A DNA stretch of 64,000 nucleotides, from the NCBI RefSeq assembly GCF_037975245.1, contig NC_092582.1, forward strand, positions 25,398,077-25,462,076. Direction: 5' to 3'. The stretch comes from Apostichopus japonicus. Taxonomy: Eukaryota > Echinodermata > Holothuroidea > Aspidochirotida > Stichopodidae. The translations under genes were made by a program, and so were the position numbers. A model generated the notes under the pieces. It did not search any database, was not told the DNA's origin, and saw only the letters and a list, made by a program, of their open reading frames with translations. Numbering within the stretch: the first letter of the stretch is position 1; each line of letters begins with the position of its first letter. This document shows positions 48,486 through 59,214 of this stretch, piece after piece.

Positions 48486-49320
48486 GGCCGAGATCTGAAG
48501 GTCCAAGGCCGAGATCTCCTGAATGGTTTTCTTACACAAAAGGTCAAGCAAAATTTCACTGTATAAATTTGTGTACACACTTTCATTGTTATGCAAACGA
48601 CATCCTCTGGTGCCTCTTATGTGATATGGGTAACTTTAAATGTTGTGCTTCCCTTCATTAGATGCGCATAATTCCTTATCAAATGTACATATGTGGTCAA
48701 ATGTGATATACCATAAGAAATTAATCTCCCACACCCTTCCGACCAGTTTAAAATTTGATGTTGTTCTTTATATCAAAGAATTATTTTCAACGAGAACAGT
48801 GGGATTATTTAGCAGGATCCGTTTTTATTGAGACCTGTGAAGTATAGGCAGGGAGCTGTCACTGAATTTGAGTGACTCCATCTGTCATGAAAGTTCCAGA
48901 TGTAGGACAATAGAGAGGTTGCAATAGACCATGGAGACTTCAGCGTGGAAGTTAATTTTCTTTGGTCGGTTAGTACACGAAGGCAACGTTAAACCGAAGC
49001 ATTATCCATTATGAATATAGATGGAGGTGAACAAATGTTGCTTCTGTATCGGAACTGACAGGTTATGTTACGTGACATGTTTATTGAATGTGCTACCATT
49101 TTGTCCAATGTGACATGCCATTTCGTCACCAAGGTATAGTGAAACTAATCAAATATGCTATAAAAAAAAAAAAAGTCTACAGAAAATGTAATGTTCTCAT
49201 GAAAATAGTTCAAAGAATGACTTGAGTGATTCTTCACCATGTGACCAGATAAAAAAAAATATCGTCAATGATAATATTATTGTGGCTTCCGTGGAGAAGT
49301 GGCGTCGAACAGCCCCTTCA
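48486..49320. other. Non-coding stretch
   Basis: No gene, RNA or element ends recognised. Confidence 0.4.
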
Positions 49321-49346
49321 GAATATATTAAATTGAACCGTGAGGA
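49321..49346. repeat. Short copy of the palindrome arm
   Basis: GAATATATTAAATTGAACCG followed by TGAGGA matches the innermost part of the left arm of the palindrome at 49506-49743. Confidence 0.85.
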
Positions 49347-49505
49347 CTTATTGAATTACGGTCCAAAACTCCTAACACACGCATTCCGTTTGTGAGTAAT
49401 TATTTATAAACATGTATATATACAGTATATATATATATATACAGTATATATATACACATAAACAACATAACATCACACTGATAAGTTCAAACTCAACTGA
49501 TACAA

Positions 49506-49606
49506 ATAATTAAAGAAAAAAGGGAAATCACACTCAGAAAACTGTCCCAATATGGAACAAAGGGGGATAACTATTTATATTAAGAATATATTAAATTGAA
49601 CCGTGA

Positions 49607-49642
<36 letters not shown>

Positions 49643-49743
49643 TCACGGTTCAATTTAATATATTCTTAATATAAATAGTTATCCCCCTTTGTTCCATATT
49701 GGGACAGTTTTCTGAGTGTGATTTCCCTTTTTTCTTTAATTAT
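49506..49743. repeat. Perfect 238-bp palindrome with (AT)16 centre
   Basis: Arm 49506-49608 is the exact reverse complement of 49641-49743 (103 bp), and the 32-bp AT centre is self-complementary. It borders the 3' tail of the LINE. It could form a cruciform or hairpin, or be an assembly or library fold-back artefact. Confidence 0.97.
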
Positions 49744-49756
49744 ATATATATATATA

Positions 49757-49815
49757 ATAATAATAAATGCATTTATATAGCGCTAATTTTGTACAAAACA
49801 TTCAAAAGCGCTTAA
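49757..49815 (-). repeat. LINE 3' tail with (TTA)n
   Basis: In transcript sense: TTAAGCGCTTTTGAATGTTT, GCGCTATATAAATGCA, then TTATTATTAT. Comparable to the solitary tail at 20583-20651. Such tails are recognised by the element's own reverse transcriptase in L2-type LINEs. Confidence 0.85.
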
Positions 49816-49839
49816 CAAGTAAAAAGCCAACCAGTCGGG

Positions 49840-52758
49840 TCAATCAGAATAAGCAAGCTTAAACAGATATGTTTTTAACTTTATCTTGAAAGCATCTAGG
49901 GTCAAGGAGTCGATACGCATCAATTCCACCGGAAGTGAATTCCACAACCGAGGTCCTTTGTAGGCAAAAGCCCTATTGCCTAATGTATTATGATTGATAC
50001 AAGGAACATGCAGTGTGATTCGAGAATGTGAGCGCAAAGAGTAACAACTAGACTTCACCGAGATCATATCACATAAATACTTAGGTGCAAGACCTTTTAA
50101 ACATTTAAATACTTGCAAGATTAGTTTAAATTCAATGCGTTGCTGTACAGGTAACCAATGAAGAGATTGTAAAGTAAAAGTACTATGACAAAATTTAGGA
50201 AGAGCGTAAATCAAACGAGCCGCTCCATTAAGTACCATTTGAACTCTACGAAGCTTATAATCAGGTAAACCAATCAAGAGTGCATTACAGTAGTCGATGT
50301 GACTAATTACAAAAGCATTAATAAGAGTTTTAGTACAGTCCTCATCCAGGAATTTTCTGATCTGACGAATATTATAGAGTCCATGGTATGCCCTTGAGCA
50401 AACTTTTCCAATATGAATGTCCATTGACATGTTGCTGTCAAGATAAACCCCAAGATTTTTTGCACTATCACATGGCTTAATATCCACGTTACCTACTTTT
50501 ATCAACTGAACCCGAGTCTTAGCAACTTGTTGGCGAGTCCCAATTAAAAGAAACTCAGTCTTAGAATCATTGATCATTAGCCTATTGCTGATCATCCAAT
50601 GTCTTATTTCGAATATAAGTGATTGCATTGCCAGAACAGCCCGTTCTTCAGATAACAGAGAACCAGCATTGAAAGATAAATATAATTGTGTATCATCAGC
50701 ATAACTATGTGCGTTAGGAAGGTGTTTAGAGACAATGGTAAACAACTGAGAAACATAACAAAGAAAAAGAACAGGACCGAGACAGCTGCCCTGTGGTACA
50801 CCACAATTCAAAGAGAAATCTTTCGATGAGATATTTTCTATAGATACATGCTGTTTTCTGAAAGACAGATAATTACCAATCCATTTTTGTGCATTATTAA
50901 CAATACCAAATTGGGTACGCAATATGTTTATAAGAATATCATGGTTAACAGTATCGAACGCTGCACTCAAATCCAACAGGATTAAAAGAGTGCATTGTTG
51001 TTGGTCCATGTTCATCAATATATCACTATGAATTTTCATAAGTGCAGTTTCTGTAGAGTGATTTTGCCTGTACGCAGATTGGCAATCAGGAAAAGGAGCA
51101 TGTGATGAACAATGTGAGACAATCTCATTAACTACAGCACGTTCAACTAACTTAGAAACATAACTCAAATTACTTATTGGTCTATAATTAGAATAGATAG
51201 GGTCCAAACCTGCTTTCTTTAACAATGGAGTAACGGTAGCAATCTTCCATTTGTCAGGAACATTACCATTTTTAAGTGAAAGATTTATCATGGTAGTCAA
51301 TACAGGCAAAAGGGGGTCAAGACACTTTCTAAGTAACCAAGTGGGTATTGGGTCAAGATTGCAGGTAGCCGTATTAGAGGATTTGATAATTGTGCGAACT
51401 TCATCGTTAGAAAGTGGCTTGAACCCAGTCAACTTCGATTGGAAATGCTGTTGAACATAAGGTTCAAAAGGACCAGTAGCAATAGAATCAATGTTAGCAT
51501 TAATTTTATCAATTTTAGATATAAAAAATTGTCCGAAGTCATTAACAAGTTCCACAGTGTTCTGGTGTGGCGGATAAGTAACAACTTGCTTTTTATTACA
51601 CAATGACTTTACAACAGTGAACAGTTTCCTGGTGTCGCCTTCACAGTCCCGGATGGTTGATGTATAAAAGGACTTTTTAGCATAGTCCAGATGGAATGAA
51701 TACTCATTCCGCAAAGAGCGATGGACCCGTCTGTGAGTTTCAAGACCAGATTTGCGGAAAACTCTCTCAGCCTTTCGACAAGCGGAACGTAAAATTTTCA
51801 AATGATCGGAGAACCAAGGTACTGTTGGCCTAACGGTAATTACTCTGGTCAGAACTGGTGCGTGGATATCAAGGACAGATGTTAAAGTACGATCATAGCA
51901 TTCAATTAAACTCTCTAAGTCAAGCCATTCAGTTGTGCATAATGAGGATTGCAAAATATCTGTACAAAATTGATCAATATGAATACTTCGATATTTCCGG
52001 TATTTGATTTCTTTGGTTGAATGTTTGGTAATAGGAAGGTCAAGATAACATCTAATTGACCAATGATCAGACACTTTTAAAGCAGCTTGTGGAGATGATA
52101 ACACGATATCGTTAGTGGATCGTGTGATGATTAAATCAAGCGTGTGTCCGGAGTCGTGAGTTGGAATGGAGACATGTTGCTGGAGACTAAACGTATTCAT
52201 AATATCAGTAAATTTAGTCGCATCAGTACTAGTGTGATTATCCACATGAATATTAAAGTCGCCAATAAGAATAAGTTTTTCAGGACAAAGCACACAGTTT
52301 TCAAGGAGGTCACTGAATTCTCGGAAAAAAGTTGAAATGGTGACCGGGTGGGCTTCTGAATATGGAGGACGGTAGATTATTATTAAACGAACTCTGAGAT
52401 TGTCAATAGCAACCAGCCATTCAGAATATTCAAAAGATGCCTTTTCATCAGAATGCAAGAGGTTGGTCTTAATTGAGGCTCGAACAATTAAACCAGTCCC
52501 ACCACCAATTCTATCCTGCGGTCGAGGAACTCCAAGGTAATAATAACCCTCAGGCGCTAAGGCAGCTTCGGAGACAGTATCACTTGACTTAAGCCAAGTT
52601 TCAGTTAAACAGCATAAGTCAGTGCCAGAATGAATTATATGATCAACGATTAAAGAAGTTTTATTTCGAGCTGAGCGAACATTAGCAGTCTCCAATATAA
52701 ATTTCCTTTGTGATTGCCGACAAGTCTTAGTATTGCCGTCCTGGAAACTAATGTCTAG
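49840..52758 (-). CDS. LINE ORF2: AP-like endonuclease and reverse transcriptase
   Basis: A frame of 972 codons is open from the frameshift point at 52758 to TGA at 49842-49840. The endonuclease domain shows NVRSARNK, CLTETWL, LILIGDFNIHVD and VSDHWSI, with the catalytic Asn, Glu, Asp and His present. Reverse transcriptase blocks follow: NYRPISNLSYVSKLVERAV, QSAYRQNHSTETAL, LLDLSAAFDTVNHDIL, GVPQGSCLGPVLF and the catalytic SYADDTQLY, then FLLIGT, KNLGVYLDS and the C-terminal region ending FKLAYSD. The protein nicks the target and copies element RNA in place. There is no ATG before the endonuclease core. The frame overlaps ORF1 in -1 register, so translation probably needs frameshifting or reinitiation. 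Confidence 0.95.
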   Translation of the reverse strand, partial: LDISFQDGNTKTCRQSQRKFILETANVRSARNKTSLIVDHIIHSGTDLCCLTETWLKSSDTVSEAALAPEGYYYLGVPRPQDRIGGGTGLIVRASIKTNLLHSDEKASFEYSEWLVAIDNLRVRLIIIYRPPYSEAHPVTISTFFREFSDLLENCVLCPEKLILIGDFNIHVDNHTSTDATKFTDIMNTFSLQQHVSIPTHDSGHTLDLIITRSTNDIVLSSPQAALKVSDHWSIRCYLDLPITKHSTKEIKYRKYRSIHIDQFCTDILQSSLCTTEWLDLESLIECYDRTLTSVLDIHAPVLTRVITVRPTVPWFSDHLKILRSACRKAERVFRKSGLETHRRVHRSLRNEYSFHLDYAKKSFYTSTIRDCEGDTRKLFTVVKSLCNKKQVVTYPPHQNTVELVNDFGQFFISKIDKINANIDSIATGPFEPYVQQHFQSKLTGFKPLSNDEVRTIIKSSNTATCNLDPIPTWLLRKCLDPLLPVLTTMINLSLKNGNVPDKWKIATVTPLLKKAGLDPIYSNYRPISNLSYVSKLVERAVVNEIVSHCSSHAPFPDCQSAYRQNHSTETALMKIHSDILMNMDQQQCTLLILLDLSAAFDTVNHDILINILRTQFGIVNNAQKWIGNYLSFRKQHVSIENISSKDFSLNCGVPQGSCLGPVLFLCYVSQLFTIVSKHLPNAHSYADDTQLYLSFNAGSLLSEERAVLAMQSLIFEIRHWMISNRLMINDSKTEFLLIGTRQQVAKTRVQLIKVGNVDIKPCDSAKNLGVYLDSNMSMDIHIGKVCSRAYHGLYNIRQIRKFLDEDCTKTLINAFVISHIDYCNALLIGLPDYKLRRVQMVLNGAARLIYALPKFCHSTFTLQSLHWLPVQQRIEFKLILQVFKCLKGLAPKYLCDMISVKSSCYSLRSHSRITLHVPCINHNTLGNRAFAYKGPRLWNSLPVELMRIDSLTLDAFKIKLKTYLFKLAYSD

Positions 52759-53951
52759 TTTAAACGAGCAATCAGTCGTTTAACTTTGTTCTGCGCATCG
52801 ACGTACTGAGGACAGGTTATAGATGATGCCATGTGATTCGCGCGAGTTCCAGAGTTGCCACGTTTGCAATTAATGCAAGAATGTTTATCTGTCTCGTCAA
52901 AGGAGATTTTGCATAGCCTGGTTTCGTGGTCATTTGCACAGATGGCACAAGAAGGGGTGGTTTTGTTAGAGCATTCTTTATGATAGTGCCCAAACAGTTG
53001 ACATATGCTACATCGCTTGACATGGAATCTATCATAAATTTTGCAGGAGTTCATACCCAAGATGATACGATCACCATGTTTTTTCATGAAGTCACGAAGT
53101 GATGGGGACACATTGAATATGGCTTGAAAGACGGTTTCATCATTTCTCAACGGCTTTGAAACAAGATGAGTAATATGATCTCCAAGAGTATTGATTTCAA
53201 AATATTCTTCCAACCAACGATTTTGTTGAAGTAGAACAGGCAAAGGGTCATCAGCAAAGGACGCAGAAAACCCGACAACTGCAATCGTTGGCAGCATGGT
53301 ACCAGCTTTTTTAATTGTTCCAATTTTGGGCAGGTTGTTAGTGATGGCAGTAGATAGTTTGTCACGTGATGAAGCTGAGTCACACACAATAATGGTTTCG
53401 CCTGATTTGTTTTTGAAAGATTTGCTAATTTGGACATTGCTGTCAACAATAGTTTTCTCAAGTGTGGTGGTGTCAATAGGAGATTTTGGAATAACCAGTG
53501 CGGATTTGCTTACACGAGCCTTCCTTATTTCGACCATTTTCTCCTCATTTGACCAACACTCGCCAATGACAGGGGCAGTCGGAACGCTAGCATGATTAGA
53601 TCCTTTGGCTTGTTCAGCTGATTGCTGAGATTGGCCTTTAGATTCGATGAGATTCTTAATTTCATTCAGGTTGAGCTCCAGGCGATCGACTTTCTTTTCT
53701 ATATCGCACATTCGCGATTGATCAGGGGAGTTGACACTAACCTCTTTGTTTGATTTACAAGAGTTACAGATGTAGAAAAAATTTGGGTAGAGTTTAGATG
53801 CATTGTCCAGCATATTATACAATGATGATGTGCATAGCTTCTTCTTGTCTCCACAATCAAATGCATGCACTGATGATTGGCAAAGAAAACAACACAATAG
53901 GTTTGCCTGCATGCAGTTGCACACTGTGCACTCGGCAATGGAGGTAGACAT
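52755..53951 (-). CDS. LINE ORF1: zinc-finger nucleic-acid-binding protein
   Basis: Starting at the ATG at 53951 (MSTSIAECTVC), this ORF is 398 residues. An upstream in-frame start at 54050 exists but lies in the presumed leader. Residues about 8-70 form a Cys/His-rich PHD-like finger (CTVC, CCFLC, CGDKKKLC, FYICNSC). About 80-110 are a coiled-coil-like IEKKVDRLELNLNEIKNLIE. The C-terminal third has a canonical zinc knuckle CSICQLFGHYHKEC, then CAICANDHETRLC and CINC-x-NH-x-C. It would bind element RNA. The last codons are CGT TTA AAC before TAG, forming a slippery heptamer in register. Confidence 0.9.
   Translation of the reverse strand: MSTSIAECTVCNCMQANLLCCFLCQSSVHAFDCGDKKKLCTSSLYNMLDNASKLYPNFFYICNSCKSNKEVSVNSPDQSRMCDIEKKVDRLELNLNEIKNLIESKGQSQQSAEQAKGSNHASVPTAPVIGECWSNEEKMVEIRKARVSKSALVIPKSPIDTTTLEKTIVDSNVQISKSFKNKSGETIIVCDSASSRDKLSTAITNNLPKIGTIKKAGTMLPTIAVVGFSASFADDPLPVLLQQNRWLEEYFEINTLGDHITHLVSKPLRNDETVFQAIFNVSPSLRDFMKKHGDRIILGMNSCKIYDRFHVKRCSICQLFGHYHKECSNKTTPSCAICANDHETRLCKISFDETDKHSCINCKRGNSGTRANHMASSITCPQYVDAQNKVKRLIARLN
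52758..52764 (-). promoter_or_regulatory. Candidate -1 ribosomal frameshift heptamer TTTAAAC
   Basis: On the minus strand, ORF1 ends CG T TTA AAC TAG. The heptamer is a canonical X XXY YYZ site in ORF1's zero frame, and a -1 slip enters CTA GAC ATT, which is exactly the ORF2 frame and stays open. Eight bases downstream, AGUUUCC could pair with GGAAAUU (7 bp, enclosing about 40 nt), a possible stimulatory stem. Confidence 0.75.
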
Positions 53952-54200
53952 AGTTAACGTGTGCACCACACACAGAAATAAGTTTCGCAGAACTGATGTA
54001 AGTATCCAAGACAACTTAGGCTTGACAGCCCAGAGGCAAAAGGGTTTCAAGTCGCCGTAAATTGGGCGAAAACAATGTCAAATTGGTTCAAAGAATACTC
54101 ACAAGTGGCATATGAATATAATAAAGTCCAACATCCGTGAAATATAAACTCCAATACGTAATTTAAATGAAATAACACAGCCGTTTCGGAGTAGATCAAA
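53952..54200 (-). other. LINE 5' leader (approximate)
   Basis: Non-coding sequence before ORF1 up to the (TA)n tract. It would hold the element's internal promoter, but no motif was recognised. Confidence 0.45.
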
Positions 54201-54214
54201 TAACGATGTTCACA

Positions 54215-54216
<2 letters not shown>

Positions 54217-54285
<69 letters not shown>
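54217..54285. repeat. (TA)n microsatellite
   Basis: Uninterrupted TA dinucleotides next to the presumed 5' end of the LINE. Confidence 0.97.
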
Positions 54286-54288
<3 letters not shown>

Positions 54289-54323
54289 TGGTATTTTGGT
54301 TTACTTCATGGCATGATAGCTGG

Positions 54324-54376
54324 GACTTAGGTTTACCTCGGGGATATGTTTACCTGACACCAGGTAAACCTAAGTC
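54324..54376. repeat. Perfect 15-bp-stem hairpin with an alternative inner stem
   Basis: GACTTAGGTTTACCT at 54324-54338 is inverted exactly at 54362-54376. Within it, GTTTACCTG-ACAC-CAGGTAAAC is a second, mutually exclusive 9-bp hairpin. No gene is attached. Confidence 0.85.
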
Positions 54377-57300
54377 TAGGGTCTTCTTGTTCAATCAATT
54401 TCACTTCCTTTGAGGAATGATTATTTCGAGTTAAGAGATTACCTCATAAACTTTTCAATTCCGAAGTTACAAAAAAAAAATCGTTCATTTAAAGGGTAAA
54501 ATTTCCCCTCAAAAGTGGAGGTAATTCTGAAGGGTATATAACAGAATTACGTACATGGTATATATGTTGATCCCAACTTTACACCTCGATTTTGACCAAA
54601 TGCGGCTATATATAGTTCCGAAACTTACAGGTTCCTCTAATTACACTGAAATCTTCGCGTTTGTACTTTTTCTTCCATTAATTTGGGATATTTAAGAAAA
54701 TAAGAGTTTCTATTTTAACTGGCAAATTTATACGTAACGAAACAACGCCCCCATCCATAAGCAGTTCTTTCTGTGTTCGGTACAAGGCAGTCGATCGGAT
54801 CGTATCGTTGCTATCCCAATAGCCTACATTCAACGTTACTTTATGTGGGCCTAGCCAGGTAGTCTACAAAGGAAAGTGCCGCAGGTTACCGTAAACGTTG
54901 TCCATTTGAAGTTGGCTTTTGGAAATTTGGTGGAGTATATGCATTGTAAGTAAATTCCTTATAAGTGTTCCGGATATATTAATAACATTTAGAGTAAATA
55001 TCTTCATGCTGAACACAAATAAAGTAAGGCCATGGTTAGAGTTAGACTAAGAGTAGACAAGCTTAGGCCTAACGTTAGTCCTAAATTAGACCTATCAGTA
55101 TTACTGGCTATGGCAAACCACAGCTGCCTGCTACTGCCTTTGCTGATACTCGGAATATAAAATGTGATAAATTAACTAAAGTATGTACTTGTAACAGACT
55201 GGTCAACCTACACATTTTGCAGCCTGGTGATCTTCCAGATCTTTTAGCTTAATAATTGACGCACCTCCAAATATTACTACTACTATACTAGCCTACTATT
55301 ACTGTAGCTAGTACTAGCAACGATACAGCAGGCAACCATAACTTTTTGCAGCCAAGCAGAGTTAAATATTTCATGAGTTTGAATCCATTTCAGGTATATG
55401 CTGATCAATTTGTGTTTTTGCATGTTTTTGGACATTTGGAAATCGTACTCCCTAAAAATAACCAAAATTACCTCAATATAATACCACTAATCTCTGGGAC
55501 CTGACCTTTCTGAGGTTAGAGGCTCAGAGCATAGCAAACAGCATCCAAAGATAATGGATGTTTACTTAGGCCTTCACTACAGTAAGCTTATCGACAGATG
55601 TGTCAATTTAGGGGTATGAAAGAACTTGCATTCGTGCGATGCAATTATGAACCATTTCACGAAATATAAATCTTTGGGTATGTCTCAATCTCTCTGCCAT
55701 AAAATAAGGCAGTCAGAAAGTCACAACTCCACAAAAACAGATACACAAGCAAACGGAACACTACCGTAAAAGAAAGGGCCTGATAGATTCCATATTCCAT
55801 AAACGAGTTACAAAAGTAAAAAATGTGAAAACGTTTGCCGTCTCGGTACAATATTCATCCCCACAATATTCTCTGTACGTGTTAGTGTGCATCACTTAGC
55901 CCTGTGCGTACAGTAGTAGTGGTGTGTCATTGGTTCTGATTCGGAGAACTAAGTCACACAGGGCCTCAGTGTAGCTGTGTACAACATTTTTTTGAATCAT
56001 GAGTTTTTTTCCCCTGCACCTATGGGATGAATCATGGCTGAAGGTAAACAACTGAGTATGCATTTTAGAATAACAAGGCAATCATGGCTAAGTAATTTAG
56101 ACATTTTGATATTAACGTTATGATGGGGGTAGTGTTAATAGTGCTGAAGTAATAGCTTGATCAAAAGTATTCCAAAAAGTCCCACAATGCCATCACAGGG
56201 TGAACTACAGTCACTTGAGCACTTAGGGGTTTTTGCGAAGAGAGCAAATTCCTTGTCCAAAATTGCTAGGTTTGATCCAGTTTTATGGAGTCCCATAACA
56301 AACAAACACAGTCTGTGATATATCAATGGAAAAGTGTAAAGATTCAATGTAACATATTTGAAAGGATTAGAGTATATACAGTATGTTGAAAAACCACCAG
56401 CCATGCATTTTAAGGAAATACACAGTACCTCATTGAACCTTGCATTGTGTTCACACTAATGAGTTATGAAATTTTTATCAGTGTCTTCATCATTAAAAGC
56501 TACTAATTAGGTTAATCAATGGTCTCACATATTAGTGCAATCACAGAGGCTAAATTTCAATCAGGTTAAAATGCCAAGGGAATCCAGAACTACTTCATAA
56601 AAAAAACAAATTCATGGCTCCTAAAAAATCATTCATGATAAAAACCAGCATACATACAGTATGTGCAACTAAAGTAGTTTCATATTGGGTATCATGTCCA
56701 AATAAAAGCTCTTGATTATATTCAGTTTTCATACTTTTAAAAATGACCATCTGTGTGTAGTAATTTGGTGTTAGTAAGTAACATGAAAATGCACAAGACT
56801 AATGTTCAACAGGCACTAGATAGTTCTCATGTCCGTGGCACAAACCAGGGAGTTGTTCCATTACAACTCCCTGCACGAACAGGCTATTATGATCAGAGTT
56901 ATTATGGAACAGTAACAACTCCCTTGTATGATGTTAGCACTGTACTGTGTGACAAAATACTTAAATGCATACATGTGGTAACATGTTGCTATGATCCGAT
57001 ACTAGCTGGTTGGGTGTATAAATAAATCACCATTATGCAAACTGCACTGCACATGGTTTCCATTATGTAATAAGTTTTATTTTATGAATTTGCCAATCTG
57101 ACATATATGCTACTGTATATGTGTAGGCTGCATGTACAACTTATTGTATCTTAATAATATACAGCAAAAAACTATTGAGAACTGTGATAAACAACATTTT
57201 CAAAGTGACAGTTGGGGATCTAAAAAGACCACTGAAAGCCTTCTGTAGCGATATAGCATGATACTAAACATTATATATCACTGCAAGCTAATGTACCCTG

Positions 57301-59200
57301 GCTTGAGATGTATGGTTTAAATAAGGTTTTCAAAAAAGTTTGCCCAGTTGACCTAACCACTGGCCTAGACATACCAATAAATAGATCTATCTATGCTTCA
57401 AATTGAGTTTTCACAATTTGACCAGTTTTACCTAAATTACCTTTGACCTTCACCAAAAACAGTAGGCTTCTTGTACTTGTGATGCATCTATGTACATACT
57501 GTACCAACTATGAGATCTGTCCAATAAAGCTTACTGTCATGAGAAACTGTGTTTACAAGCTAGGATCACAAACACAGTACTCCCACCAATGCACACGCAC
57601 ACATACTGTATGCCATTGTGAGTGGAAAGTTTCAACATCGTTGAAACCACACATTAAAAATGAACTCAGTCATAATGCCAAAGTCTGTGTACACGAGTAG
57701 TCCTGAGCTTAAACCCCAAATGATACGTTGAGGGACTAAATGTACCGGTATACATAGTCTATGGTGCATGCAATTTTTAAGTAAATGAACTGCATGCGGG
57801 ATGAGGCATTGAACCATGCATGAATACTCAGTCAATCTCTTGAAGTGATTGCATGCTAAATTCCTGGGTACAACTTACATACCAAGTGATAGGTCAATAT
57901 TCAAACTTAGTAGTGTGGCATTTTTCTCAATTGTTGCATATGCGGTTTCCATGAAAAAAGTGATAGCTAAATTAACTAAACTGACATGAATATTGGACAA
58001 CATGTACACTAAGTATTGACATCAAATAGGGAACTGCACTGTCAAGACTTCCACTTGCAATTTATGAAACAATTATCTGGACTTATTTATGTTCATTCTC
58101 TTGTCAGAAAAGATGGCTTAAATTTGGCACAATTTGAGGAATGCATGAGTGCAGAATGAGAACACCACAGCAGATATGCTCCACTTTATTGCAAGAAGTA
58201 CAGGGCTGCAATTTCAAGGTCGACACAGGATATCAAAGTACTGTAACTTTGAGCTGCTGGTTCATGCTGACCATGGGATGCAGCGAGAAATGGCTTATAT
58301 GGAAATAAGGAGCTCCCACAAGCATATATTGCAAACATCCCCAGTTGTCTTTAATATTCAGTAAGTACAGTATTGACTGTGAGATATATTTTAAATCCCT
58401 ATGACCTAAAGTTAGTTTTCTAAAGTCTTCCCTTTAATATCCTCTAAGTCTGATCAACACACACTATACATAATATAAATTTTCTGTACTAAGTTTCAAC
58501 ACGAACAAAGATGATGAAAATTTGCTGTTTATTTTCAAAAACGGTAAACGATCTAAGGCAACGGCTAACAAAGTAATGTAAGAAAGACTTTCCACTTCCC
58601 ACCAAGTCCACTGCCAAACCTTTTGTTTTACTTTGCTACTTCCACCATCATAGAATGTTATCAGAATTGAAATGACTTTATGTGTAGTCTTTGAAAACCA
58701 AATGTACTGTAAATCTGCCATCTGACAGGCTGGAATGAATTGTAGGTAGGATTGTGAAGCAAACACTTGAGGTGTTAACACACCATCACATTTTAACCTT
58801 GATTATGATGTGTTTATTTGTACCTTTTGCAACAATGTCAATATCAAAATGTGAGGCTTTTAAAAAATATTTACATGGAATGTACTTCAGTGAAACTTTG
58901 ACATATGATTGAAATGTTGTTTTGGTTTGTTGTAGGTTAACAAGACCTGGTGGAATTTCTCCACAAGAGAAGGAAGTACTGTCATCAATAAAATCTGCAG
59001 ACTGAAGAATATTTTTACTGAAGATCAAAATTTTCAATGAAAGGAAAGGCTTTCGATTAAAATTGGACAAACAACTTCTGTAGATACAATGGGGACTAGA
59101 TTTATATGTCATTGCTTGGAGCCAGGTACGGTGCATTCTATGAGTTTTAATTTTTCTTTTTAGTTTCTGGACAGGTATATGACATGCATACAAATTAAAA
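54377..59200. other. No recognised gene
   Basis: No exon with known domains was found. Around 54780-54950 the base composition is less AT-rich and a GTAAGT donor follows at about 54946, which could mark a 5' non-coding exon of an outward plus-strand gene, but there is no further support. Open frames in the region (for example minus strand 58786-59265) lack recognisable features. Confidence 0.35.
56846..56873. repeat. Perfect 11-bp-stem hairpin
   Basis: CAGGGAGTTGT, a 6-base loop and ACAACTCCCTG. A further AACAACTCCC-like half-site lies near 56926. Confidence 0.8.
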
Positions 59201-59214
59201 TTTGTTAATGAATT

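Larger units (their letters stand above)
49757..54200 (-). mobile_element. CR1/L2-like non-LTR retrotransposon, nearly full length
   Basis: On the minus strand: about 250 bp of 5' leader, ORF1 with zinc fingers, ORF2 with endonuclease and reverse transcriptase, and a 3' tail AAGCGCTTTTGAATG then GCGCTATATAAATGCA and (TTA)n. Both ORFs are uninterrupted, so this is a young copy. The tail belongs to the CR1/L2 group. The 5' limit near 54200 is approximate because a (TA)n tract follows, and no target duplication was found. Confidence 0.9.

Noticed and set aside
51251-53595. Plus-strand and alternative-frame open frames within the LINE
   Set aside because: Shadows of the intact minus-strand ORF1 and ORF2.
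53952-54050. Starting LINE ORF1 at the upstream in-frame ATG at 54050
   Set aside because: The extra 33 residues are hydrophobic and lack family features. The start at 53951 directly precedes the zinc-finger region. This remains a judgement.
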